Assembly: GCA_964435565.1 (NCBI GenBank)
Contig: CAYSZR010000046.1
Coordinates: forward strand, 1-14,989
Direction of reading: 5' to 3'
Source: QAMH01 sp964435565
GTDB taxonomy: Bacteria > Actinomycetota > Coriobacteriia > Coriobacteriales > QAMH01
DNA length: 14,989 bases
Under the pieces are notes generated by a model. The model had not been told where the DNA came from, made no database searches, and saw only the letters and a list, made by a program, of their open reading frames with translations. The position numbers and the translations under genes were made by a program. Positions 1-7,446 of the stretch are shown piece after piece (position 1 is the first letter of the stretch; every line of letters begins with the position of its first letter).

Positions 1-779
1 ACGCTTGCGACGAGACGAGCCAGCTTATGCCGATGCCCATATATCTTGCCCATCGTCTTTCCGAGCGCCTGTCCGAAGTCCGCAAGAACGGAACACTCGA
101 ATATCTGCGCCCCGATGGCAAGACCCAGGTTTCCGTGCGCTATATCGATGGCAAACCGACAGCGGTCGAGAAGATCCTCATCTCCACGCAACATTCGGAA
201 AGCGTCGATCAAGAGCAGATTCGCGCTGATCTTATCGAGCATGTCATCAAGCCCGTGTTCGAGGCAGAGGGCCTTGCCTGGGAAGATGCTGAAATCTACG
301 TCAATCCTACGGGGCGTTTTGTCGTAGGCGGCCCTATGGGTGATAGCGGCCTTACGGGCCGTAAGATCATTGTGGACACCTATGGCGGCATGGGTCGTCA
401 TGGTGGCGGCGCGTTCAGCGGCAAAGATCCTACGAAGGTTGACCGTTCGGGTGCATACGCTGCACGTTGGGTCGCAAAAAACGTAGTGGCCGCCGGACTT
501 GCCGAACGCTGCGAGGTTCAAGTTGCCTACGCCATCGGCGTAGCGCGCCCGCTGTCGCTTATGGTCGAGACGTTTGGTACCGAACATGTCGATCCCGATC
601 TTATCGAACGTGCCGTTGAAAAGGTCTTCGACCTGCGTCCGGGCGCAATCTTGCGCGATCTTGATCTGCAACGCCCGATCTACCGCAAAACCGCCGCGTA
701 TGGACACTTTGGGCGCGAAGGTTTTCCTTGGGAGCAGACGAACCGCGTCGAAGAGCTGAAGGCCGCCTGTGGCCTGTAG
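1..779 (+). CDS. metK: S-adenosylmethionine synthetase, 3' part (5' end outside window)
   Basis: MetK makes S-adenosylmethionine from methionine and ATP, releasing phosphate and diphosphate, in the cytoplasm; it normally works as a tetramer. The visible part is about 259 codons, against about 384-400 for the whole family, so the N-terminal third lies upstream. The frame is already open from base 3, where it reads ACDETSQLMPMP, a well known internal MetK stretch, so the ATG at 27 is internal and not a start. Family signatures are visible: GPMGDSGLTGRK, then VDTYGGMGRHGGGAFSGKD with the glycine-rich ATP/phosphate loop, then PTKVDRSGAYAARW. The C-terminal domain ends in the usual YGHFGRE...PWE region. 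The stop is TAG at 777-779, and priA follows after 12 bases, so the two are probably cotranscribed. No truncation or odd residue is seen in the visible part. The identification is secure. Confidence 0.97.
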   Translation, partial: ACDETSQLMPMPIYLAHRLSERLSEVRKNGTLEYLRPDGKTQVSVRYIDGKPTAVEKILISTQHSESVDQEQIRADLIEHVIKPVFEAEGLAWEDAEIYVNPTGRFVVGGPMGDSGLTGRKIIVDTYGGMGRHGGGAFSGKDPTKVDRSGAYAARWVAKNVVAAGLAERCEVQVAYAIGVARPLSLMVETFGTEHVDPDLIERAVEKVFDLRPGAILRDLDLQRPIYRKTAAYGHFGREGFPWEQTNRVEELKAACGL

Positions 780-791
780 GCACTGAATGCC

Positions 792-3065
792 ATGCTTGTA
801 GCGCATGTCATAGTCGATGTGCCCGCACGGGCGATAGACAAGCCGTTTGATTATCAGGTGCCGTCCGAGCTTGTCTCGGACGCTGCCGTCGGATGTGCTG
901 TAAGCGTAGAATTCGGAAACCGTCCCGTAGTTGGTTATATCATCGCGTTTTCGCAGCTGCCTTACGAGAAGACTGAGCGCCTTAAGCCCTTGATGGGCGT
1001 TCTTTCCAAACCGTATTTTGACGAATTTGCTGCGGGGCTTGCAGAGTGGATAGCGCACGAATATCTGAGCACGCTTCCCGATGCCCTGCATTTGTTTACG
1101 CCTCCGGGGGGAACTCCCAAGGTCAAGCGTGTCGAAGGGGAATGGAAGCTTGTTTTCTCGGGAGCGGGCCCTGTCGATGATCGTTGGGTTATCCCAACAT
1201 CCGATACGGCGCTGTCCCAAATTCCCGGCAACGCCCCGAAGCAAAAGCGGGTGCTCGAAGCGCTCTCGTTTGGCGGGATGCGCGTCGCAGAACTCGAAGT
1301 AGCGCTCGGTACTGTGAATTCTACGCTCAAGGCTCTGGAAAAACGCGGTCTTGTTCGCATTGAACGGCGTCGGCGCATACGTTGTTCTATGCCCACGAGC
1401 GTGCGGGAAGACGTGAACTTTGAAAGCCTTACCGCAGGCCAATCCAAATCCCTGCAGGCAATTCAATCCGCGCTCGATGCTCCTGCCCCTTCAAATGTCA
1501 TTGTCATGGATGGCATTACCGGCTCGGGAAAGACGGAAGTGTATCTGCGGGCTATCGAGGCCGTCCTCAATGCCGGCAAGAGCGCCATCGTACTCGTTCC
1601 CGAAATCTCGCTTACGCCTCAGACGGTCGGGCGTTTCAGGGCTCGTTTTTCCGATGACGTCGCCGTGCTGCATTCGCGTCTTTCGGCGGGCGAGCGTCTC
1701 GACCAATGGGATATCGTGCGTGAAGGTGCCGCTCATGTGGTGGTTGGCACGCGAAGTGCTCTGTTTGCCCCGGTAAAAGACTTGGGTCTTGTCATCATTG
1801 ATGAAGAACACGAGTCCTCGTACAAACAAGATAGCGCGCCTCGTTACAGTGCACGTGACGTAGCTTTTGAGCTGTGTCGGCGCCGTGACGCCGTGCTCGT
1901 CTTGGGCTCTGCCACCCCCAGCATCGACACGCTTGCCTCATGCGATAAGGGAGCTCGTTCGGATCGGGGCTGGAAGCGCATCGAGCTTCCAGAGCGTCCC
2001 AGTGGACAGCCTTTGCCGGATGTTGAAGTTGTCGACATGGCAAGCGAGTTCAAGGGCGGTTCTCGCTCTATGTTTTCGAAGAGGCTTGTCAAAGCATTGC
2101 TCGAGGTCCATAAACGCCGTGAAAAAGCCGTTCTTCTGCTGAATCGCAGGGGGTTTGCGTCGTTTGTGCTTTGTCGGGAATGCGGATATGTTCCCGAATG
2201 TCCCCATTGTGCGGTTTCACTTACCTATCATGATAAAGAAGGCATGCTCGTATGCCATCACTGCGATTATGCCGAACCGCTGCCTGCACGATGCCCGAAG
2301 TGCTCGAGCCCGTACCTGAAGAAGTTCGGGGCGGGAACGGAACGCGTTGAGGCCGAGCTCAGACAGATTGTCCCCGATGATATGCCCATTGTTCGTATGG
2401 ATGCGGATACGACCAAAGGCAAAGGCGCCCACGAAAAGCTTCTTGAGGAGTTTGCGTCCAATTCAGGAGGCATCTTGTTGGGAACGCAGATGATAGCGAA
2501 GGGCCTCGATTTTCCGGATGTGACGCTCGTCGGGGTCATCAATGCGGATACCACACTCAGACTTCCCGATTTCCGTGCGCCTGAGCGCACGTACGAGCTG
2601 CTCGAACAGGTAAGCGGTAGAGCTGGTCGTGCTGAAAAGCCCGGTCACGTGATTGTGCAGACCTATTGGCCGGAACATCCTGCGATTCAGGCTGCCGCGC
2701 ATCATGATCGCACCCTTTTTCTCGAAGATGAACTGCGGCAGAGAGAAGAGCTCGGTTATCCGCCGTTTGCTCGCCTGGTCAATGTCCTTGCCTGGGGAAA
2801 GAACAATGACGAGGTCTCTCGTGTCATGATGGAAGTGACACTCGCCATCAATTCTGCCCTGATTTCTGCCGGTCAGTCTTGGAATGTTCTTGGCCCCGTG
2901 CCCTGCCTGCTCTCACGGCTGAAGGATGTATATCGTTGGCATACCCTGATCAAGGCACCTATCGGTTCCGACGTGCCCGCTTTGCTCGGGCCCCTTCTCA
3001 AGAATCGTAAAAAAGGCGTCGATGTTCGTTTGACCGTAGATGTTGACCCCTACAATCTGTTCTAG
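792..3065 (+). CDS. priA: Primosomal protein N' (replication restart helicase PriA)
   Basis: PriA is the 3'-5' SF2 helicase that recognises stalled forks and D-loops and starts reloading of the replicative helicase. The 757-residue protein is of usual length. The N-terminal DNA-binding part begins MLVAHVIVDVPARAIDKPFDY, as is typical, which supports the ATG at 792. The helicase core has Walker A GSGKT at residues 244-248 and DEEH at 337-340. Four cysteine pairs (CREC, CPHC, CHHC, CPKC) give all eight zinc ligands expected in PriA. Motifs V and VI follow (GTQMIAKGLDFPDV; QVSGRAGRA). All catalytic motifs are intact, so helicase activity is expected. The spacer from metK is 12 bases, with no strong Shine-Dalgarno sequence in front of the start, so translation may depend on ribosomes coming from metK. 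A second ATG at 787 is out of frame. The identification is secure. Confidence 0.97.
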   Translation: MLVAHVIVDVPARAIDKPFDYQVPSELVSDAAVGCAVSVEFGNRPVVGYIIAFSQLPYEKTERLKPLMGVLSKPYFDEFAAGLAEWIAHEYLSTLPDALHLFTPPGGTPKVKRVEGEWKLVFSGAGPVDDRWVIPTSDTALSQIPGNAPKQKRVLEALSFGGMRVAELEVALGTVNSTLKALEKRGLVRIERRRRIRCSMPTSVREDVNFESLTAGQSKSLQAIQSALDAPAPSNVIVMDGITGSGKTEVYLRAIEAVLNAGKSAIVLVPEISLTPQTVGRFRARFSDDVAVLHSRLSAGERLDQWDIVREGAAHVVVGTRSALFAPVKDLGLVIIDEEHESSYKQDSAPRYSARDVAFELCRRRDAVLVLGSATPSIDTLASCDKGARSDRGWKRIELPERPSGQPLPDVEVVDMASEFKGGSRSMFSKRLVKALLEVHKRREKAVLLLNRRGFASFVLCRECGYVPECPHCAVSLTYHDKEGMLVCHHCDYAEPLPARCPKCSSPYLKKFGAGTERVEAELRQIVPDDMPIVRMDADTTKGKGAHEKLLEEFASNSGGILLGTQMIAKGLDFPDVTLVGVINADTTLRLPDFRAPERTYELLEQVSGRAGRAEKPGHVIVQTYWPEHPAIQAAAHHDRTLFLEDELRQREELGYPPFARLVNVLAWGKNNDEVSRVMMEVTLAINSALISAGQSWNVLGPVPCLLSRLKDVYRWHTLIKAPIGSDVPALLGPLLKNRKKGVDVRLTVDVDPYNLF

Positions 3066-3076
3066 AAACAGATATG

Positions 3077-3106
3077 CCGAATCGCTTTTCCCGATTCTTG
3101 GCTTTT
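3077..3106 (+). terminator. Possible weak terminator after priA
   Basis: Twelve bases past the priA stop, GAATCG (3079-3084) pairs perfectly with CGATTC (3092-3097) around a 7-base loop CTTTTCC. A CC/GG pair can extend the stem across a two-base bulge. The tail TTGGCTTTT holds only a broken T run. The stem is short, so termination would be partial at best. The position, between priA and a candidate promoter for rplS, fits an operon boundary. Confidence 0.35.
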
Positions 3107-3125
3107 GATGTGCTGCAGAAAACCC

Positions 3126-3154
3126 TTGCTTCTCATATGAGCATCCTGTATCCT
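3126..3154 (+). promoter_or_regulatory. Candidate sigma70-type promoter for rplS
   Basis: TTGCTT (3126-3131) and TATCCT (3149-3154) are separated by 17 bases, the best spacing for a housekeeping promoter. They match the consensus hexamers at 3 and 4 of 6 positions. Transcription would start near 3161 and leave a leader of roughly 75 bases before rplS. I see no convincing L19-type leader structure in it. The call rests on sequence match and position only. Confidence 0.35.
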
Positions 3155-3234
3155 AACTTTTCGCGTCGTTTCCTCTGCGGGCACAAGGTTACGCATGAAA
3201 CGTTCGGCATAAGATTAAGAAAAGGATTACGAAC

Positions 3235-3576
3235 ATGGATTACATTCGCGCAATCGAGCAGCAGCAGATCAAGGAGATTCCCGAATTCTTCTCCGGCTCT
3301 CATGTCAAGGTTCACTATCGAATCAAAGAGGGCAATCGCGAGCGCATTCAGGTATTTGAAGGCGACGTCATTCGTCGTCATGGTTCTTTGAACCGCGAGA
3401 CTTTCACGGTCCGCAAGGTGTCTTTCGGCGTTGGCGTCGAGCGTACCTTCCCCGTGCATTCGCCCAAGATCGAGAAGATCGAGGTCGTTCGTCATGGTGC
3501 CGTGCGTCGCGCCAAGCTTTACTACCTGCGCAATAAGGTCGGCAAGGCTGCACGTCTTCGTGAAAAGGGCTTCTAA
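3235..3576 (+). CDS. rplS: 50S ribosomal protein L19
   Basis: L19 is a protein of the large ribosomal subunit, located at the interface with the small subunit near bridge B8. The 113-residue product has the normal length and the hallmark stretches GNRERIQVFEGDVI, then RETFTVRKVSFGVGVERTFP, then HSPKIEKIEVVRHGAVRRAK and the basic LYYLR tail. The start ATG at 3235 has AAAGGA (3221-3226) eight bases upstream. The gene stands apart from the usual rpsP-rimM-trmD-rplS order, because priA lies before it and rnhB after it; rnhB is, however, a common follower of rplS in Gram-positive bacteria. A hairpin with a T-rich tail lies 25 bases after the stop. The identification is secure. Confidence 0.98.
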   Translation: MDYIRAIEQQQIKEIPEFFSGSHVKVHYRIKEGNRERIQVFEGDVIRRHGSLNRETFTVRKVSFGVGVERTFPVHSPKIEKIEVVRHGAVRRAKLYYLRNKVGKAARLREKGF

Positions 3577-3601
3577 TCGGCCTCACCAAAATAGAACGGG
3601 A

Positions 3602-3641
3602 AGAGCTCCGAAGGTTACATACCGCGGAGCTCTATTCTTTT
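3602..3641 (+). terminator. Terminator-like hairpin between rplS and rnhB
   Basis: AGAGCTCCG (3602-3610) pairs perfectly with CGGAGCTCT (3625-3633). GGT/ACC (3613-3615 with 3621-3623) adds three inner pairs around a TACAT loop. The tail ATTCTTTT (3634-3641) is T-rich but not a clean run. This would end most rplS transcripts and reduce expression of rnhB, whose ATG is the very next base. A caveat is that the same bases also read as plausible N-terminal RnhB protein, so the symmetry may serve both roles or may not terminate. Confidence 0.55.
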
Positions 3642-4259
3642 ATGCGTGAAGTCGCGCCGTCTGGTGTTGTCGTCGGGCTCGACGAGGTCGGCAGGGGAGC
3701 TCTTGCGGGACCGCTGACAGTCGCATGCGTTGCGTTGCCCGATGACCCCCAGATCGTCGGTATTGATGATTCCAAGAAACTCACTCCCAAGCGCCGCGAA
3801 GTTCTTGCAGAACAGATCAATGCCATTGCGCTTGGTATCGGTATCTGCCACATTCAGCCCGAAGATATCGATGCTTGCGGTATGTCTGCCGCGCTGCGCG
3901 TCGCTATGGGCAGGGCGCTAACCGCATGCAAAGACGATCTTAAGCAAAGAAGCGGTATCGATGTGGTTGATGCCGTCCTCATAGACGGTAATCCGATACA
4001 TATCCACGAAAACGAGAAGTGCATCGTCAAAGGCGACGGGAAAGTCGCGTGTATCGCGGCAGCGAGCATCGTCGCGAAAGTGACCCGAGATGCGCTCATG
4101 TGCGATTACGACAACGAGTATCCAGCATATAAGCTTGCAAGCAACAAAGGGTATGGCTCGCAAACCCATATAGAAGCCTTGCAAAGCGACGGCCCCTGTA
4201 AGATTCACCGAAAGAGCTTTTTGGGCAACCTGCTCGCTAAGCAGCAAACGCTGTTGTAG
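3642..4259 (+). CDS. rnhB: Ribonuclease HII
   Basis: RNase HII cuts the RNA strand of RNA-DNA hybrids and the 5' side of single ribonucleotides in DNA, starting ribonucleotide excision repair. The catalytic set is complete: D14 and E15 in LDEVGRG, D115 in LIDGN and D132 in VKGDGK. The last two are 17 residues apart, as in E. coli (D108, D126). The family stretch AAASIVAKVTRD and the C-terminal HRKSF are present. Starting at ATG 3642 gives 205 residues, close to E. coli (198). However, the same frame is open from 3564, and its translation just before the ATG (EREELRRLHTAELYSF) looks like genuine protein. No ATG, GTG or TTG is found there; only ATC at 3576 or ATA at 3591 could serve. The function is secure, but the exact start is not. 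The gene follows rplS across a terminator-like hairpin. Confidence 0.95.
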   Translation: MREVAPSGVVVGLDEVGRGALAGPLTVACVALPDDPQIVGIDDSKKLTPKRREVLAEQINAIALGIGICHIQPEDIDACGMSAALRVAMGRALTACKDDLKQRSGIDVVDAVLIDGNPIHIHENEKCIVKGDGKVACIAAASIVAKVTRDALMCDYDNEYPAYKLASNKGYGSQTHIEALQSDGPCKIHRKSFLGNLLAKQQTLL

Positions 4260-4291
4260 AATGACACAGCATATGTGCGGGGAAACTGCAC

Positions 4292-4325
4292 GCAGTATTT
4301 GTTTCATAAAGAGAATAGATACTGC
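4292..4325 (+). repeat. Inverted repeat in the secD upstream region
   Basis: GCAGTAT (4292-4298) and ATACTGC (4319-4325) are perfect inverted copies separated by 20 AT-rich bases, between rnhB and secD. The arrangement could be an operator or a long-loop hairpin in the secDF leader. I could not place a convincing promoter in the 106-base gap 4260-4365. A 7-base match can arise by chance, so this is only a candidate. Confidence 0.25.
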
Positions 4326-4365
4326 AGACTAAAAGAGACATGCCAGCAGTGTACGGGAGTATTGA

Positions 4366-6192
4366 ATGGCACAACGTAAGTCAAAGTCTGCAAATGACCC
4401 CAAGAGCCAGGCAGAGGCAGACAAGATTAAAGCCCGGCGCGAAAAAGAACGCGCCAAGGCGGCAAAGCAACGCGAAAAGGATAAAGCCAAGCAGCAAAAG
4501 GACGCCGAGCGTTATCGCAAGGCTGCTGAAGCTGCGCGTAAAAAGGCTGCCGATGAGCGCGCGCGCCAAAAGGAACTGGAAAACGACCAGAGCTATCAGG
4601 AAAAAAAGCGTCGCGAAGCCGAAAAGCTCAAGGAGCGCGGGCGCAGGGAAATGGAAAAGCAGCGCAAGCGTTCTGAAAAACGTGCGGCTGCAGCTGCTAA
4701 ATCCAAGGCGAAGATCGAGGAAAAGGGCTCGAAGAAATCTACGGGCATCTCGAGCATCGAGCGTAAACGGCGCCAGCAGGAATATGCCGATCTTGAGCAT
4801 CGTCAGGGCATCGCGCGCCAATCAGCGCGCTCTGGTGTGAACCATCGCCGAAACGCCGTCCTTAGCCTTATCCTCATTCTGGTCATATCGGTTGCCGCTG
4901 CATTCATGCTCTATCCACTGCAAGATAAGATAACGATGGGCCTCGATATCCAAGGTGGTGTGTCTGTCAATCTTAAAGCCACGACGACAGACGGCTCTGC
5001 AATCACGACAGATCAGATGGAACAGACGCAACGCGTCATCACCAACCGTGTCAATGCGTCGGGCGCAGCCGCTGCAAGTGTCCAGCAGCAGGGAAGTGAC
5101 GCTTTTCTTGTCCAGGTCCCAGGTGCGGCAGAAAATTCTCAGGCGGTGCTCGATACGCTCAGCAGCCAAGGTGTGCTTGAATTCGTGAACGTGAACGATA
5201 TCCAAGATGAAAAGGTCCAAACCTATATCAAGCAGGGCCTTTCCGGCATGAACCTCAAAGAGTCCGGCATTGCGTATACGCCGTTCATGACAGGTGACAA
5301 TGTCCAAAACGTCACAGTCGACCGTCCACAGGGCTCTGCCGAATATGCGGTTAACCTGCAGCTTGATGGTACGGGAACGAATGAATTCGCTACGGTTACA
5401 CGCAACCTCGTCAGCACGCATGGCCAGATCGCCATTCTTCTTGACGGCGTCGTTGAATCTGCCCCGGCTGTCCAAGCGGCGATAACTAACGGCCAGGTAC
5501 AGATTACCGGCAGCTATACCCTTGATGAGGCGAATTCCCTCAAGACCATTATCGATTCCGGTTCGTTGCCCGTGTCGATCAGCATCGAGCAGGCGTCCAC
5601 CGTTGGGCCGACGCTTGGCCAGCAGGCGCTTTGGGTTGGTGCCTTGGCTGCGCTTATCGGCATGGTGCTCGTTATCATCTGGATGCTGCTTTTCTATAAG
5701 GGACTTGGCTTATTGCCCGCGCTTTCGATTCTTATCATGACGATCGTGTATCTTGGCCTGCTTGCGTTGCTTTCTCAGATTGGCTGGTTCAGTCTGACCT
5801 TGCCTGGAGTCGCGGGTATCATCGTCAATATCGGTATGTCGGCAGACTCGTCCATTCTTATCATGGAATGTTTCCATGAACAGATACGCGAGGGCAAATC
5901 AGTCAAGACGGCGTCGAAGGCAGGCGTGCACGAAGGCATTTTCACCTCACTCGATGCTGATGTCGTCACGTTGGTCTCTGCTCTTATCCTGTATTTCTTC
6001 GCCATGGGCGACGTGCGTGGCTTTGGCTTGACGCTCGCACTTGGTATCGTTTGCGACCTTGTCATCATGGCGCTTTTCAGCGGACCTATCATGCGCTTGC
6101 TCGGTCCGCGCGTTATCGACCGGCATCCTGGATTCTGGGGAACGGGCGACGACGTCAACGAAGGCGAATACATCGCGAAGGAGGCGATGTAA
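4366..6192 (+). CDS. secD: Protein translocase subunit SecD with long charged N-terminal extension
   Basis: SecD, with SecF, uses the proton gradient to pull secreted proteins through and off SecYEG. The ATG at 4366 has GGGAG (4355-4359) six bases before its spacer ends, so the long start is well supported. Residues 1 to about 160 form a hydrophilic, probably helical or coiled-coil region dominated by K, R, E, A and Q, which is absent from typical SecD. TM1 follows at about 163-185, then motif D1 GLDIQGG (192-198), a P1 extracytoplasmic domain to about 418, and five further membrane segments from about 420. The motif LTLPGVAGI leads to GMSADSS with the conserved acidic D494. Total length is 608, but without the extension the core is only about 450 residues. 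It abuts secF. No yajC is seen in the window. The function is secure; the role of the extension is unknown. Confidence 0.95.
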   Translation: MAQRKSKSANDPKSQAEADKIKARREKERAKAAKQREKDKAKQQKDAERYRKAAEAARKKAADERARQKELENDQSYQEKKRREAEKLKERGRREMEKQRKRSEKRAAAAAKSKAKIEEKGSKKSTGISSIERKRRQQEYADLEHRQGIARQSARSGVNHRRNAVLSLILILVISVAAAFMLYPLQDKITMGLDIQGGVSVNLKATTTDGSAITTDQMEQTQRVITNRVNASGAAAASVQQQGSDAFLVQVPGAAENSQAVLDTLSSQGVLEFVNVNDIQDEKVQTYIKQGLSGMNLKESGIAYTPFMTGDNVQNVTVDRPQGSAEYAVNLQLDGTGTNEFATVTRNLVSTHGQIAILLDGVVESAPAVQAAITNGQVQITGSYTLDEANSLKTIIDSGSLPVSISIEQASTVGPTLGQQALWVGALAALIGMVLVIIWMLLFYKGLGLLPALSILIMTIVYLGLLALLSQIGWFSLTLPGVAGIIVNIGMSADSSILIMECFHEQIREGKSVKTASKAGVHEGIFTSLDADVVTLVSALILYFFAMGDVRGFGLTLALGIVCDLVIMALFSGPIMRLLGPRVIDRHPGFWGTGDDVNEGEYIAKEAM

Positions 6193-7305
6193 ATGTACTC
6201 GTTGAGACCGCATAAGAAATTCAACTTCGTTGGTATGTGGAAGTACGGTTTCATTCTTTCCGGAACCCTCATCGCACTGGCCATCATAGGCTTCATTACA
6301 AGCACGGTTTTGATCGGGACCCCGCTTACACTTGGCACCGAGTTTTCCGGCGGCACGTCCATCCAGGTCAATAACGCAGAGGACATTGCCGAAGATCAGC
6401 TTCAAGCGGCATTCAAGACTTCGGCCTCCGAGCTTGGCTATGACACGCAGATATCCTCTATCCAGACTTCCACATCGGCTACGGGTGCAAGTGGATACAT
6501 CGTCAAGACGACCGATACTATCTCGACGAATGCAAGCGATATCATGTCGCATGTTGAGAGCACGCTTGGCATCGATTCTGCAAATGTCCAGATTGAAACG
6601 ATAGGCGCGAGCTGGGGCGCATCTGTTATCTGGAGTTCGATACTCGCGTTCTTCCTTTCATGCGTCGGTATTCTGCTCGTCATTACCGTACGCTATCGTG
6701 AACCGCGTATGGGCGTCATCGCCTTGGTGTGCCTGTTCCATGACATGATCATCGTGCTTGGCATCTATGCGTGGGCAGGGCTCTTCTTCCATATGGAGAT
6801 CACGTCAGACGTTATCGCCGCGTTGCTCGCTATCGTCGGTTACTCGCTCTATGACACCGTCGTCGTATTCCACCGTATCAATCGCAACGCTTCTCCGCAG
6901 ATGAAGTGCAGTTTGCGCACCTGCGCAAATCGATCGCTGAACGAGGTCATCGTCAGGTCGCTCAATACTTCCATCACGTCTGTTATCCCCGTCATCTTCA
7001 TGCTGGTCCTTGGTACCGCCACGCTGCTCGATTTTGCCTTCGCTATGTTTTGCGGCATGGTTATCGGTGTGTATTCCACGCTCGCGATCTCTGCGCCGCT
7101 GTACACGATGTGGAAAGCACGTGACGATGCATACGCTCGTTTGGAGAAGAAGTATCCTTACGTGGTCGAGCAGTCTCCGTTTACCAAGGAGATGCTCTTG
7201 CAGGCACGCAAGGATAAGGCCGCCGAACGCAAAGCCGATAAAACGGATGCGGATAAGGCCAAGTCTGATCCAGATGATAGAGCGGATGATCAAGACGGGT
7301 CCTGA
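6193..7305 (+). CDS. secF: Protein translocase subunit SecF
   Basis: SecF is the membrane partner of SecD in the proton-driven Sec accessory complex. The ATG at 6193 directly follows the secD TAA (6190-6192), and AAGGAGG (6178-6184), inside the end of secD, lies eight bases upstream, so the two are translated together. The 370-residue protein has TM1 at about 18-43. It then has GTEFSGG (48-54), where the family usually has GxDFxGG, so an Asp has become Glu50. A small P4 domain follows, then five more membrane segments. The VGYSLYDTVVVFHRI stretch carries D221, equivalent to the functionally important Asp of E. coli SecF. The C-terminal tail after about residue 325 is hydrophilic, rich in K, D and A, and probably cytoplasmic. 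An intrinsic terminator follows. The identification is secure. Confidence 0.96.
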   Translation: MYSLRPHKKFNFVGMWKYGFILSGTLIALAIIGFITSTVLIGTPLTLGTEFSGGTSIQVNNAEDIAEDQLQAAFKTSASELGYDTQISSIQTSTSATGASGYIVKTTDTISTNASDIMSHVESTLGIDSANVQIETIGASWGASVIWSSILAFFLSCVGILLVITVRYREPRMGVIALVCLFHDMIIVLGIYAWAGLFFHMEITSDVIAALLAIVGYSLYDTVVVFHRINRNASPQMKCSLRTCANRSLNEVIVRSLNTSITSVIPVIFMLVLGTATLLDFAFAMFCGMVIGVYSTLAISAPLYTMWKARDDAYARLEKKYPYVVEQSPFTKEMLLQARKDKAAERKADKTDADKAKSDPDDRADDQDGS

Positions 7306-7339
7306 GTCTGATATATACGTTTTATTGTTTGAAATATGG

Positions 7340-7373
7340 GATGCCCTCGGTAAAGTCCGGGGGCATCTTTTTT
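7340..7373 (+). terminator. Rho-independent terminator of secDF
   Basis: GATGCCCTCGG (7340-7350) pairs over 11 positions, including one G-T wobble, with CCGGGGGCATC (7357-7367). The loop is six bases (TAAAGT), followed at once by six Ts (7368-7373). It lies 34 bases after the secF stop. This is the clearest terminator in the window and separates the secDF unit from the recJ unit. Confidence 0.92.
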
Positions 7374-7446
7374 GTGTAATCGCAAATTTAGCGAACTTCT
7401 CCGACTTGAACGTTTTTATGTCTCAGGTTTGTGAAACAATAGAGCT

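Noticed and set aside
3155..3234. L19 autoregulatory leader RNA
   Set aside because: The leader is short and I could not trace a conserved leader structure; only a generic AAAGGA ribosome-binding site is clear.
3074..3391. 105-residue frame covering the priA-rplS gap
   Set aside because: It runs into rplS in another frame and has no recognisable protein features; the gap is better read as terminator plus promoter and leader.
4340..4840. 166-residue arginine-rich frame overlapping the start of secD
   Set aside because: It is a frame-shifted reading of the lysine/glutamate-rich SecD extension; the secD frame has the good ribosome-binding site and runs on into TM1.
7374..7446. Promoter for the recJ fusion gene
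   Set aside because: TTGAAC at 7406-7411 is a fair -35 box, but no acceptable -10 hexamer lies 16-18 bases downstream, so I did not list it, although a promoter is expected after the terminator.
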